Origin: JAZKID01 sp963714065
GTDB taxonomy: Bacteria > Pseudomonadota > Alphaproteobacteria > Rhizobiales > UBA4765
Length of the DNA stretch: 64,000 bases
NCBI GenBank assembly: GCA_963714065.1
Contig: OY970226.1
Coordinates: forward strand, 1,674,001-1,738,000
Reading direction: 5' to 3'
A program made the translations under genes and the position numbers. A model generated the notes under the pieces. That model was given only the letters and a program-made list of their open reading frames with translations. It was not told the origin of the DNA and ran no database searches. Within the stretch, counting starts at the first letter, position 1. Each line of letters starts with the position of its first letter. Of the stretch, positions 51,383 to 60,426 are shown piece after piece.

Positions 51383-52461
51383 CCGAGAAGAAAATCCATA
51401 TCGAACTGGGAGCGCGCAGTTACGATATCGTCATCGCGCGCGGCTCGCTGATACGCGCAGGCGATTATATCGGGCAGGTCAAGCCTTATCGTGCGGCTGC
51501 GGTCGTCACCGATAAAACCGTTGCCGGCCTGCATGCGCCGGCGCTTCTGCAAAGTCTCAAAACGGCGGGAATCGATGCGAAACTGTTTACGGTCGCGCCG
51601 GGCGAGGCGTCGAAAAGTTTTGCCATCCTCGAAAAACTGGTCGGCGATCTGGTCCATGCCGGTATCGAGCGCGGCAGCCTGATTGTTGCGCTCGGCGGCG
51701 GCGTGGTCGGCGATCTTGCCGGTTTTGCCGCCGCCATTACGCTGCGCGGCATCGATTATGTGCAGATCCCGACGACATTGCTGGCGCAAGTGGATAGTTC
51801 TGTCGGCGGCAAGACCGGAATCAACCTGCCGCATGGAAAAAATCTCGTTGGTGCTTTTCACCAGCCGCGCCTGGTTGTGATCGATCCCGCCGTGCTTGAT
51901 ACGCTCGATGCGCGACAAAAGCGCGCCGGTTCCGCTGAAATCGTCAAGATGGCGCTGATCAGTGATGCCGCTTTCTTCGAGCAGCTCGAGAAGAATAGGT
52001 GCGGGATCGAACAGCAGATCCATCGTGCCTGCAGCGTGAAGGCCGAAATCGTCGCCCGCGACGAGCGTGAAAACAACGAGCGCATGCTGCTCAATCTCGG
52101 CCATACATTCGGCCACGCGCTGGAAGCGTTGACGGGCTACGGCGACGCATTGCTGCATGGCGAGGCGGTGGCGATCGGCATCGGTATGGCTTTCCGTTTT
52201 TCGGTGCAGCTCGGCCTGTGTCCGCCGCAAGACGCGGCGCGTGTTGAGCGTTATCTTGAAAAAGCGGGTCTGCCGGCCTCGGCGCGGCATCTTGGCCTAT
52301 CGAGCGGCAAATTTCTGGCGGGTATGCAGAAAGACAAGAAAACGGCGGACGGCAAGCTCAATCTTGTTCTGGTGCGCGGCATCGGCAAGGCTTTCGTCGC
52401 GCGCGATATCGAGCAGGCAAAGCTTGCCAGCTTTTTGCAAAACGAGGTAAATAAATCCTGA
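51379..52461 (+). CDS. aroB: 3-dehydroquinate synthase
   Basis: 360 residues. NAD-dependent conversion of DAHP to dehydroquinate. Motifs: GGGVVGDLAGFAAAITLRGIDYVQIPTTLLAQVDSSVGGKTGINLPHGKN (in pieces: GGGVVGDLAGF, QIPTTLLAQVDSSVGGKTG), metal ligands in NLGHTFGHALE and LLHGEAVAIG. It overlaps aroK and abuts the CNNM gene. Confidence 0.97.
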   Translation: MTEKKIHIELGARSYDIVIARGSLIRAGDYIGQVKPYRAAAVVTDKTVAGLHAPALLQSLKTAGIDAKLFTVAPGEASKSFAILEKLVGDLVHAGIERGSLIVALGGGVVGDLAGFAAAITLRGIDYVQIPTTLLAQVDSSVGGKTGINLPHGKNLVGAFHQPRLVVIDPAVLDTLDARQKRAGSAEIVKMALISDAAFFEQLEKNRCGIEQQIHRACSVKAEIVARDERENNERMLLNLGHTFGHALEALTGYGDALLHGEAVAIGIGMAFRFSVQLGLCPPQDAARVERYLEKAGLPASARHLGLSSGKFLAGMQKDKKTADGKLNLVLVRGIGKAFVARDIEQAKLASFLQNEVNKS

Positions 52462-53762
52462 TGGAAATGCAAACCGGCGAAGTGCTGCTGACATTCGGCG
52501 CGGTCATCGTGCTTCTGGCGATGGCCGCCTTGCTGTCGCTGGCCGAGACGGCCTTCATCGCCTCCAACAAGGCGCGGCTGCTGCCGCTCGAGCAGGCGGG
52601 CGACAAGCGCGCCAAACGCGTCGGCGATATGCTCGACCATATCGAAAAGGTGAATGCGGCGCTGCTGCTCGGCTACAATGCCATCAACACGCTCGCCACC
52701 GCGCTGATTTCGGCCGTGTTCGTCTATCTCTTCGACGAAGCGGGTATTTTTTATGCCACGGCGGTGATGACGGTGCTGATCGTGGTTTTCGTCGAAATCA
52801 TGCCGAAAAATTATGCGCTTATAAATCCGGAAGGCTCGGCGCTGTTTTTCTCCTGGCTGATCAGCGCCACCAGCCGGATCCTGAGCCCCGTTGCCACTCT
52901 TATCGAACAAGTCTCGCGCTGGATGCTGCGCCTGTCCGGCATTGTTTCCTCCGATGCGAATTCATTGGTCGACGCGCACGAGGAGCTGCGCGGCGCCGTG
53001 CAGCTCATGCATATGGAAGGTGGCGTACACAAGGTCGACAAGGACATGCTGGGCGGCCTGCTCGACCTGAAAGAACTGACCGTTTCGGATGTCATGATTC
53101 ACCGCACCAAGATGAACGCGCTCGATATCGATATGCCGCCTGCGCAGCTTGTCGAGGAAGCACTCGGCAGCCCGCACACGCGCCTGCCTTTATGGAAAAA
53201 CGACCCGGAGAACATCATCGGCGTGCTGCACATCAAGAATCTGGTGCGGACGCTGCATGCCATCAATGGCGACGCATCGAAGCTCGTGCTGGCGCAGGTG
53301 ATGAGCCCGCCCTGGTTTGTGCCCGACAGCACCACCCTGAACGAACAGCTCCGCCTGTTCCTGAAGCGCAAGGCGCATTTCGCGCTCGTCGTCGACGAAT
53401 ATGGCGAGGTGATGGGCCTCGTCACCCTGGAAGACATCATCGAGGAGATCGTCGGCGATATTTCGGACGAAACCGATCAGGATATCCAGGGCGTGCGCGT
53501 ACTGCCGGGCAATATCGTCATCGCCAACGGCTCGGTCGCCATTCGCGATATCAACCGCGCACTGGAATGGAACCTGCCGGACGAGGAGGCGACGACGCTT
53601 GCGGGCCTCGTCATCCACGAGGCGCGCATGATCCCCGAGCTGGGGCAGACCTTCACCTTCTACGGCTTCAAGTTCGAGGTGATCCGGCGCGAGCGCAACC
53701 GTATCACGCGCCTGCGCATTACGCCGACGAAGGACGCAAGGCGGGTGCGGAAATCGGCTTGA
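52461..53762 (+). CDS. HlyC/CorC-type CNNM transporter (DUF21-CBS-CorC_HlyC)
   Basis: 433 residues: DUF21/CNNM membrane domain (residues 1-180, SLAETAFIASNKARL), two CBS motifs (about 210-330, with LKRKAHFALVVDEYGEVMGLVTLEDIIEEIVGDI) and a C-terminal CorC_HlyC domain. This family is linked to magnesium/cobalt efflux. Starts on the last base of aroB's stop. The aroK-aroB-CNNM order is common in this class. Confidence 0.92.
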   Translation: MEMQTGEVLLTFGAVIVLLAMAALLSLAETAFIASNKARLLPLEQAGDKRAKRVGDMLDHIEKVNAALLLGYNAINTLATALISAVFVYLFDEAGIFYATAVMTVLIVVFVEIMPKNYALINPEGSALFFSWLISATSRILSPVATLIEQVSRWMLRLSGIVSSDANSLVDAHEELRGAVQLMHMEGGVHKVDKDMLGGLLDLKELTVSDVMIHRTKMNALDIDMPPAQLVEEALGSPHTRLPLWKNDPENIIGVLHIKNLVRTLHAINGDASKLVLAQVMSPPWFVPDSTTLNEQLRLFLKRKAHFALVVDEYGEVMGLVTLEDIIEEIVGDISDETDQDIQGVRVLPGNIVIANGSVAIRDINRALEWNLPDEEATTLAGLVIHEARMIPELGQTFTFYGFKFEVIRRERNRITRLRITPTKDARRVRKSA

Positions 53763-53768
53763 TGACCC

Positions 53769-54152
53769 TTACTTGAGGGGCGCCAGTTCCGCCGTCACCG
53801 GGTTCGGCGTATGTTCGGTGTTATAAAGTCCGCGCTCGTCGCCGGCGACCGTCATGCTTTCGACACCGAAAGAGACCGGGCCGAAATCGTAGCTTTTCTC
53901 GAAATTGTTGATTTTCGTGCCCACGATCACGCTGACACTCTGATAGCCCGGCTTTTCGAAAAGTGCTGTGAATTCCTCGTCGCGTTTCATGCGCGTCTCG
54001 CAAGGCGTTACGCAGGAAAACCCGGTCGAACTTGTCATGGTCGCGCCGGCGGGGTTCGAAATGAACCGCACCGTTTCCTGGCTGCCGGACGGCGCGCTGG
54101 CGCAGGAGGCGAGCATCAGGCAGGACGCAAGAATGAAAAAACGCAACATCAT
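53769..54152 (-). CDS. Lipoprotein with PEGA-like domain
   Basis: 127 residues; MLRFFILASCLMLASC-A is a lipoprotein signal, so the protein is anchored in the envelope. The chain RFISNPAGATMTSSTGFSCVTPCETRMKRDEEFTALFEKPGY follows the PEGA pattern (small beta domain with PxG..V and T.CT.P). It is downstream of bolA with a 4-bp overlap. The partner is unknown. Confidence 0.82.
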   Translation of the reverse strand: MMLRFFILASCLMLASCASAPSGSQETVRFISNPAGATMTSSTGFSCVTPCETRMKRDEEFTALFEKPGYQSVSVIVGTKINNFEKSYDFGPVSFGVESMTVAGDERGLYNTEHTPNPVTAELAPLK

Positions 54153-54412
54153 TCCTCCGGGGCTTTGAGATCCAGTTGCAATGCATGCAGGCCGCTGTCG
54201 AACTCCGCTTGCAGGGCGGCGTTCACCAGACGATGACGCGCGAGCCGCGAAAGTCCAGCAAATTTTTCGGAAATAAGGCCGATATTATAATGCGTTTCAC
54301 CCAAGGGCCGTGCGCCTGCATGGCCGGCATGGCGTGCCGAATCGTCCTGAACAGCAAGCCGCACGGGCTGGAACAGATCAGCCAATATCTTTTTTATACG
54401 TTGCTCGCGCAT
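54149..54412 (-). CDS. bolA: BolA family protein
   Basis: 87 residues with HNIGL-like THYNIGLISEKFAGLSRLARHRLVNAAL and the final helix HALQLDLKAPEE, the class II KH-like fold. BolA proteins act with monothiol glutaredoxins on iron-sulfur cluster trafficking. Followed by the PEGA lipoprotein. Its usual neighbour, the DnaJ gene, is separated from it here by the HExxH gene. Confidence 0.92.
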   Translation of the reverse strand: MREQRIKKILADLFQPVRLAVQDDSARHAGHAGARPLGETHYNIGLISEKFAGLSRLARHRLVNAALQAEFDSGLHALQLDLKAPEE

Positions 54413-54476
54413 GGTGGATTGATTTAAACTGCCCGCACTTATAAAGTCTATTTATAAATTTAACAGGTATTACGCC

Positions 54477-55490
54477 ATGGTTTTTATTTCCCGCGCCGCC
54501 CCATTTCCGGATGCAAATCGCATTTCATTTCTGAACCGGTCGGATTTTCTCGATTACGCCGATACCAAACCCGCCGTGCGCGAGTTTCTCACCGGCGCTG
54601 CGGCAGATAAAAAAGTGCAGGAAATCGTGGCAGGCATACGCTGGGAGCCTGAAGCGGCCATGCGCAGCCCCTATTATTCCTCGCTCGCCGAGCGGCTGAA
54701 GGGGAAGACGAAATTTCATCCGGATCTGCCCGAGCAGTCAAACGAAATTACACCGGTTGCGACTTACGGAAACATTATCATCGTTGTCGATAAAGCCGAG
54801 CTTGCCTCGCGCGAGCTGCTGCTATCCGATACCAGAAGATGCTTTCAGGAGCTGGAAAAAGTAACGGCCGGGCGTGCCACGCTCGATGCGTCGCTGAAAG
54901 ATAAAACCCCGCTGATCATGCGCGTGTCGCATAACGAGAACGAAAGTATCGTCAGCGAATTTTCTGGCGCTTACGATTGCAGCTTCTATCACGACATTGA
55001 TTCCGAAACGAAAAAAGTAAAACATCACGCCTATATTCATAATTACGATGAAATCGTTTTCTATCCCCGGCGCACGAAACTACTCAGCAATGGCACGCTG
55101 GAGCCGCCCTGGCTGATCATGGGGCACGAATTCAAACATCGCGAGCAATATAGCCGTCAGCGGGAACTTTCGCTGCAACATCCTGGATTCGATTCCATCA
55201 AGGAACCTTTCGGCAATCCTTACGGTGTCAATTTCGATCTGGACGCCGATGCCCTCGATCACAACCTGCATTCGCTGCCATCCGGTAACGGCATTTACGA
55301 TGTCGAGGATGGTGCCGCAGCTTATGAGAGAACCCTTGCCGAGGAGGCCAGGCTTCCGAAGGGGTCGGCACCCCATATCTATGGTAAAAAAGGGCGCGCT
55401 GCCACCGTCTTTGTCGACGACCCCGTTCATCCTAAAAAAATTACCCGCGCCATCCTGAATGACGAGCGCGAGAATTATGTAAAGCCCTGA
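54477..55490 (+). CDS. Putative HExxH zinc metalloprotease / effector-like protein
   Basis: 337 residues, no signal peptide or span. PPWLIMGHEFKHREQYS (H217, E218, H221) is an HExxH zinc motif in a helix preceded by a hydrophobic strand. About 55 residues later, DVEDGAAAYERTLAEEARLP offers glutamates (E277, E284, E289, E290) as third ligand, similar in spacing and layout to the M91 family (NleD/HopH1 type III effectors), where HExxH is followed by a Glu/Asn-rich helix ending GLP or RLP. I infer a stand-alone protease, perhaps a secreted effector or toxin; the family assignment is tentative. It interrupts the conserved bolA-dnaJ-cobS-cobT block. Confidence 0.6.
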   Translation: MVFISRAAPFPDANRISFLNRSDFLDYADTKPAVREFLTGAAADKKVQEIVAGIRWEPEAAMRSPYYSSLAERLKGKTKFHPDLPEQSNEITPVATYGNIIIVVDKAELASRELLLSDTRRCFQELEKVTAGRATLDASLKDKTPLIMRVSHNENESIVSEFSGAYDCSFYHDIDSETKKVKHHAYIHNYDEIVFYPRRTKLLSNGTLEPPWLIMGHEFKHREQYSRQRELSLQHPGFDSIKEPFGNPYGVNFDLDADALDHNLHSLPSGNGIYDVEDGAAAYERTLAEEARLPKGSAPHIYGKKGRAATVFVDDPVHPKKITRAILNDERENYVKP

Positions 55491-55600
55491 AAATCCACTT
55501 TACGCCCGCGCCCATCAATCTTGCGTCAAGGCTCTCGTGATAAGATTGACCGGGGTTGCGCCTTGCTTTAACCATCACCGCTCCCCATAAATAGAGTCGA

Positions 55601-56212
55601 ATGAGCCGCGATTCAGATATTTTCGACCGTATCCGCATCAAGCGCGACGAGGAGCCGGACGTGCACGCGCGCGAGCCGCGCTGCGAGTATCCCGGCTGCG
55701 CGCATGCGGGCGATTTTCGCGCGCCGAAAGGCCGGAGCGCAGAAGGCCAATACTGGCGTTTCTGCCTCGAGCATGTGCGCGCCTATAACAGCACCTATAA
55801 CTATTTCGACGGCATGAACGATGCGGCGGTGGCCAGTTTCCAGAAATCGGCCCTCACCGGCCATCGCCCCACCTGGTCCATGGGCGTCAAGGGGCTGGAA
55901 ACGGGGGGCAAACAGGGCAATTTCTGGGCCGAAACAGAGGCATCCTTCCGCTTTTCCGACCCCTTTTCCCTGTTCAAGCAAAAACGGGCGGATGAGGCGC
56001 CGCCCAAGCACCGGCCCGTCGGCAATGTTGAGCGCAAGGCCTTCATGATGCTTGATCTGGAAGTCTCTGCCACGGCTTCCGAAATCAAGCTGCGCTATAA
56101 GGAAATGGTCAAGCGCTTCCACCCGGATGCCGCCGCTGAAACGGCCAATGAAGACAAGCTGAAGGACGTGATTTTGGCCTATACCCAGCTGAAAAGCGGG
56201 GGGTTTTGTTAA
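55601..56212 (+). CDS. J-domain protein (DnaJ-like, alphaproteobacterial type)
   Basis: 203 residues. The N-terminal half has a Cys/His cluster (RCEYPGCAHAGDFRAPKG...YWRFCLEHVRAYN) that may bind metal; the C-terminal J domain starts AFMMLDLEVSATASEIKLRYKEMVKRFHPDAA with the HPD tripeptide that stimulates DnaK. No G/F or zinc domain of full DnaJ. In this class it commonly precedes cobS and cobT; here a palindromic repeat separates them. Confidence 0.9.
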   Translation: MSRDSDIFDRIRIKRDEEPDVHAREPRCEYPGCAHAGDFRAPKGRSAEGQYWRFCLEHVRAYNSTYNYFDGMNDAAVASFQKSALTGHRPTWSMGVKGLETGGKQGNFWAETEASFRFSDPFSLFKQKRADEAPPKHRPVGNVERKAFMMLDLEVSATASEIKLRYKEMVKRFHPDAAAETANEDKLKDVILAYTQLKSGGFC

Positions 56213-56220
56213 GGCTCTCC

Positions 56221-56336
56221 GTCATCCCGGGCCCGAGCGCGATAGCGCGAGGAATTGACCCGGGATCCAGAAATCAATAAAGAGCACGCTTTGCGTGCAC
56301 AATCTTGTGCTGGATCCCCGCCTTCGCGGGGATGAC
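56221..56336. repeat. Palindromic repeat, GTCATCCCC family, copy 3
   Basis: GTCATCCCGGGCCCG ... TTGACCCGGGATCC and GTGCTGGATCCCCGCC-TTC-GCGGGGATGAC, bounded by GTCATCCC/GGGATGAC, with an internal GCACGC-TTT-GCGTGC hairpin. It lies between dnaJ and cobS. Confidence 0.8.
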
Positions 56337-56373
56337 GATTGATGTGAATAGCGAAATAGCCTTAAAAGGAAAT

Positions 56374-57360
56374 ATGACCCCAACCGCCGACACCAAAACT
56401 ACCCCCGATCTCAAGGTCAGTGTGCGCCAGCTGTTTAACATCGACAGCGATATCCAGGTGCCCGCCTACAGTTTCAGGGAAGACCATGTGCCCGATGTCG
56501 ACCCGGATTACCTGTTCGACAAGGACACGACGCTGGCGGTCTTGGCGGGCTTTGCGCATAACCGCCGCGTGATGGTGACGGGTTATCACGGCACCGGAAA
56601 ATCGACACACATTGAGCAGGTGGCAGCACGCCTCAACTGGCCCTGCGTGCGCATCAACCTCGACAGCCATGTTTCACGGATCGATCTGGTCGGCAAGGAC
56701 GCCATCGTTGTGAAAGATGGCAAGCAGGTGACGGAATTCAAGGATGGCATCCTGCCGTGGGCGTTGCAGAACAATATTGCGCTCTGCTTCGACGAATACG
56801 ATGCCGGCCGCGCCGATGTGATGTTCGTCATCCAGCGCGTGCTGGAAGTTTCAGGCCGCCTGACCCTGCTTGATCAGCGGCGCGTCATTCGCCCGCATCC
56901 TTATTTCCGCCTGTTCGCAACCGCCAACACTGTGGGGCTTGGCGATACCACCGGGCTTTATCACGGCACGCAGCAAATCAACCAGGGGCAGATGGACCGC
57001 TGGTCCATCGTCGCCACTCTGAACTATCTGCCGCACGACAAGGAAGTCGATATCGTGCTGAAAAAAGCGCAACATTATATGAGCAACAAAGAGGGGCGCG
57101 AGATCGTCTCCAACATGGTGCGCGTTGCCGATCTTTCCCGCAACGCCTTCATGAACGGCGATATTTCCACTGTCATGAGCCCGCGCACCGTGATCACCTG
57201 GGCAGAGAATGCCGATATTTTTGGCGATATCGCCTTTGCTTTCCGCCTCACCTTTCTCAACAAATGCGACGAGCTGGAACGGCCATTGATCGCGGAATTC
57301 TACCAGCGCGCTTTTGGGAAAGAACTTCCCGAGGCGGCGGTGAATGTGGCGTTGAGCTAG
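56374..57360 (+). CDS. cobS: Cobaltochelatase subunit CobS (AAA+ ATPase)
   Basis: 328 residues from the ATG after AAAAGGA. Walker A GYHGTGKSTHIEQVA at about residues 69-83, Walker B IALCFDEYDAG and the sensor FRLFATANT. It is the ATPase partner of CobT that drives Co insertion by CobN in aerobic cobalamin synthesis. CobS/CobT pairs occur in many alphaproteobacteria apart from other cob genes; no cobN is seen here, so a different client is possible. Confidence 0.95.
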   Translation: MTPTADTKTTPDLKVSVRQLFNIDSDIQVPAYSFREDHVPDVDPDYLFDKDTTLAVLAGFAHNRRVMVTGYHGTGKSTHIEQVAARLNWPCVRINLDSHVSRIDLVGKDAIVVKDGKQVTEFKDGILPWALQNNIALCFDEYDAGRADVMFVIQRVLEVSGRLTLLDQRRVIRPHPYFRLFATANTVGLGDTTGLYHGTQQINQGQMDRWSIVATLNYLPHDKEVDIVLKKAQHYMSNKEGREIVSNMVRVADLSRNAFMNGDISTVMSPRTVITWAENADIFGDIAFAFRLTFLNKCDELERPLIAEFYQRAFGKELPEAAVNVALS

Positions 57361-57393
57361 TATAATCCGCCGCGGGAATGAGCGGATAAAGAG

Positions 57394-59253
57394 ATGCCAG
57401 TACAAAACGACAAAACCGGCACCGAAGCTTTCAAGCGCGCCGTCTCCGTCTCGCTGCGCACGATCGCGCATGACCAGAACCTCGATGTTACCTTCGCCGC
57501 CGAGCGGCCTTACTTAAGCAGAGAGCGTGCGCGTTTGCCCGAGCCGCCGCGCAAGATGACGCGCGAGGACGCGGCGGTGCTGCGCGGCATTTCCGATTCC
57601 TTTGCGCTCAAAATCGCCTGCCATGACGAGGGCGTGCACAATGCGCATCTGCCGCAGGGTCCGAATGCGCGCGAAGTGTTCGAAGCGGCTGAAACTGCGC
57701 GCGTGGAAGCGATCGGCGCAAAACGCATGACCGGCATCGCCGAAAATCTTGCCGCCATGCTGGAAGACCGCTACCGGCGCGGCCCCTATCAGGATATTTC
57801 CGGCATTGCCGATGCACCTCTGGCCGATGCTGTGGCGCTGCTTGTGCGCGAGAAGCTCACCGGCTTTCCGCCGCCTGCTGCCGCAAAAAAACTCGTCGAT
57901 GTCTGGCGGCCGCATATCGAGGCGAAAGCGGGCGCAGCATTCGACAATCTTACCGCGCTGCTGTCCGATCAGCAGGGCTTTGCGCAGGCATTGCACGAAA
58001 TTCTGAAGCATCTGGAAATGGGCAGCGAGCTTGGCGAGCCGGGCGACGACGACATGATGGAGCCAGAAAACGAATCGCAAGGCGACAATCCCGGCGCCGC
58101 GCAGGAAGAGGATCAGGACAAGGCCGCCGATCGGCCGCAGGAAAGTGCTGCCGGGCAACAGCAGAGCGAAGAAGGCGAGGAGACACCGCAAACCATGATG
58201 GAAGAGCAGGCGCTTTCCGGCCTGAACGATTCCGAGCAGCCCGGCGAGGCGCGCCGCAAGCAGCCGAACTGGGGCAGCGTTTCCTTTGGAATGGATTACA
58301 AAATCTATTGCACGCGTTTCGACGAAACGGTGCATGCGGAAGAGCTGTGCGATACGCCTGAGCTCGACCGTCTTCGTTCCTATCTCGACAAGCAGTTGCA
58401 AAACCTGCAGGGGATCGTGGCACGGCTTGCCAACCGGCTGCAGCGCCGCCTGCTTGCGCAGCAGAACCGCGCCTGGGATTTCGATCTCGAGGAAGGCGTG
58501 CTGGATAGCGCACGTCTGTCGCGCATCATCATCGATCCCATGTCGGCGCTCACTTATATGCAGGAGCGCGAGACCGATTTCCGCGATACGGTCGTAACCC
58601 TGCTGCTCGACAATTCCGGCTCCATGCGCGGGCGGCCGATCACGGTTGCCGCCACCTGCGCCGATATTCTGGCGCGCACGCTCGAGCGTTGCGGCGTGAA
58701 GGTGGAGATTTTGGGCTTCACCACGCGCGCCTGGAAGGGCGGGCAATCGCGCGAGGCGTGGCTGCAGGCGGGTAAAGCGGCATTGCCCGGCCGCCTCAAC
58801 GACCTTCGCCATATTATTTACAAGGCGGCGGATGCGCCGTGGCGGCGCGCGCGGCGCAATCTCGGCCTGATGATGCGCGAAGGCCTGCTGAAAGAAAATA
58901 TCGACGGCGAGGCGCTCGCCTGGGCGCATGCGCGGCTGGTTGCCCGCCCCGAACAAAGAAAAATCCTGATGATGATTTCGGACGGCGCGCCGGTCGACGA
59001 TTCGACGCTCTCCGTCAATCCCGGCAACTATCTCGAAAATCATTTGCGCCGCGTGATTTATGAAATCGAGACGCGCTCGCCGGTGGAACTGCTCGCCATC
59101 GGCATCGGCCACGATGTCACGCGTTATTATCGCCGTGCGGTGACGCTGATCGACGCCGAGGAATTGGGCGGCGCGATGACGGAGAAGCTCGCCGAGCTGT
59201 TCGAGGAAACATCGCGCCCCACGCAAACCCGCAGCAGAAAGCGCGCAGCATGA
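57394..59253 (+). CDS. cobT: Cobaltochelatase subunit CobT
   Basis: 619 residues: an N-terminal domain, a long acidic low-complexity linker (about residues 205-300, GDDDMMEPENESQGD...) and a C-terminal VWA domain with the MIDAS motif DNSGSMRG and a second acidic metal site. It pairs with CobS 33 bp upstream. The acidic linker is typical of this family. Confidence 0.95.
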   Translation: MPVQNDKTGTEAFKRAVSVSLRTIAHDQNLDVTFAAERPYLSRERARLPEPPRKMTREDAAVLRGISDSFALKIACHDEGVHNAHLPQGPNAREVFEAAETARVEAIGAKRMTGIAENLAAMLEDRYRRGPYQDISGIADAPLADAVALLVREKLTGFPPPAAAKKLVDVWRPHIEAKAGAAFDNLTALLSDQQGFAQALHEILKHLEMGSELGEPGDDDMMEPENESQGDNPGAAQEEDQDKAADRPQESAAGQQQSEEGEETPQTMMEEQALSGLNDSEQPGEARRKQPNWGSVSFGMDYKIYCTRFDETVHAEELCDTPELDRLRSYLDKQLQNLQGIVARLANRLQRRLLAQQNRAWDFDLEEGVLDSARLSRIIIDPMSALTYMQERETDFRDTVVTLLLDNSGSMRGRPITVAATCADILARTLERCGVKVEILGFTTRAWKGGQSREAWLQAGKAALPGRLNDLRHIIYKAADAPWRRARRNLGLMMREGLLKENIDGEALAWAHARLVARPEQRKILMMISDGAPVDDSTLSVNPGNYLENHLRRVIYEIETRSPVELLAIGIGHDVTRYYRRAVTLIDAEELGGAMTEKLAELFEETSRPTQTRSRKRAA

Positions 59254-59265
59254 GATTCCCAATTT

Positions 59266-59396
59266 CCGCTCACCCCCGCGAAAGCGGGGGTCCATGTCAT
59301 AAAGCTGGATTCCCGCTACCACAACTCGGATATATCCGAGTTGTGCATTATAAATCCCCATATCGGGCAAGTCCGATATGGGATGGGAATGAGCGG
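59266..59396. repeat. Complex palindromic repeat, ends CCGCTCA/TGAGCGG
   Basis: Bounded by CCGCTCA and TGAGCGG with three inner hairpins: ACCCCCGCGAAAGCGGGGGT, CACAACTCGGATATATCCGAGTTGTG and CCCATATCGG...CCGATATGGG. The core CCCCCGC/GCGGGGG resembles the GTCATCCCC family, so it may be a composite. It separates cobT from the next gene. Confidence 0.75.
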
Positions 59397-59417
59397 ATAA
59401 GGATCGGCTTTTTATAT

Positions 59418-60416
59418 ATGCGACATGCTTTAACGGCTGCATGCTTTATTGTCTTGTCTTTTTCAGCTTTCGCCGCCGAAAAGCCGAAAGACATTCCCGC
59501 AGGTACGCAGAGCATCGATGTTCTCGTGCGGCCGGTAAAAGAGTTCCACCTTCCGCAGCCGGCGTCGCTCGAATGGGTCGGTGGGCTCGATCTCACATCG
59601 ACAGCAAGAGGGTTCGGCGGTTTTTCGGGTCTTGCTTTGGATGAAAGCGGGCAGCATGCCACCGCCATTTCCGATGGAGGCGTATGGCTGCGTTTCGATC
59701 TGGACACGAAAAACGAAATTCCGCTCGGCGTCAAAAATGCCGAGCTGACGCCGATGCTCGATCTGAAAGGCAAAAGCCTGGCAGGCCAGCGCCGCGGCGA
59801 TGCGGAAAGTTTAAGCCTGCAGGGTGGCGATGCGCTGATCGGCTTTGAGGGTATCAACGCCATCTGGCGCTATCCGCTTGCGCGCGATGGCATGCATGCG
59901 CTGCCTGTGCCGGTTTCGGTGCCTGCCGATCTTGCGCAGCTTCGCCGCACGCGCGGGCTCGAATCGCTTGCCGTGTTTCCGGCATCTTCGCGCCACAAGG
60001 GCGCTCTGCTCGCGATTGCCGAAAGCCCGGTGCGCGGCGAGGACAACCTGCGCGCCTGGATTCTCGACGGCGATGTGTCGCGCCGTCTCACCGTGCTGCA
60101 GCATGACGGCTATGACATAACCGATGCAGCGTTTCTGGAGAACGGCGACCTGCTGCTGCTCGAGCGCCGCTATCGGCCGCCTTTCGGCATTGCCTGCCGT
60201 ATCCGCCGCATCAAAGGCAGCGATATTGCAGGTAGTGCGCGGCTCGACGGAAAAATTATTTTTGAGTCCGATACCAGTTCGCCAATCGACAATATGGAAG
60301 GCATCGCCGTGCATAGGGGCAAGGACGGCGCGACCTATGTGACGCTGATCTCGGACGACAATTTCAATATCTTCCAGCGCACGCTACTGCTGCGGTTCAG
60401 GCTGAAAGAAAAGTAA
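59418..60416 (+). CDS. Esterase-like phytase domain protein (PF13449-type)
   Basis: 332 residues with signal peptide (MRHALTAACFIVLSFSAFA), hence periplasmic. A beta-propeller-like chain: GGLDLTSTARGFGGFSGLALDESG, DAESLSLQGGDALIGFEG, GLESLAVFP, NMEGIAVHRGKDGATYVTLISDDNFN and the repeated GLESL/GIAVH motifs fit the esterase-like phytase family, a usual neighbour of cobT. Substrate unknown; phosphoester hydrolysis is inferred from the family name only. Confidence 0.85.
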   Translation: MRHALTAACFIVLSFSAFAAEKPKDIPAGTQSIDVLVRPVKEFHLPQPASLEWVGGLDLTSTARGFGGFSGLALDESGQHATAISDGGVWLRFDLDTKNEIPLGVKNAELTPMLDLKGKSLAGQRRGDAESLSLQGGDALIGFEGINAIWRYPLARDGMHALPVPVSVPADLAQLRRTRGLESLAVFPASSRHKGALLAIAESPVRGEDNLRAWILDGDVSRRLTVLQHDGYDITDAAFLENGDLLLLERRYRPPFGIACRIRRIKGSDIAGSARLDGKIIFESDTSSPIDNMEGIAVHRGKDGATYVTLISDDNFNIFQRTLLLRFRLKEK

Positions 60417-60426
60417 GGTAGAGAAA

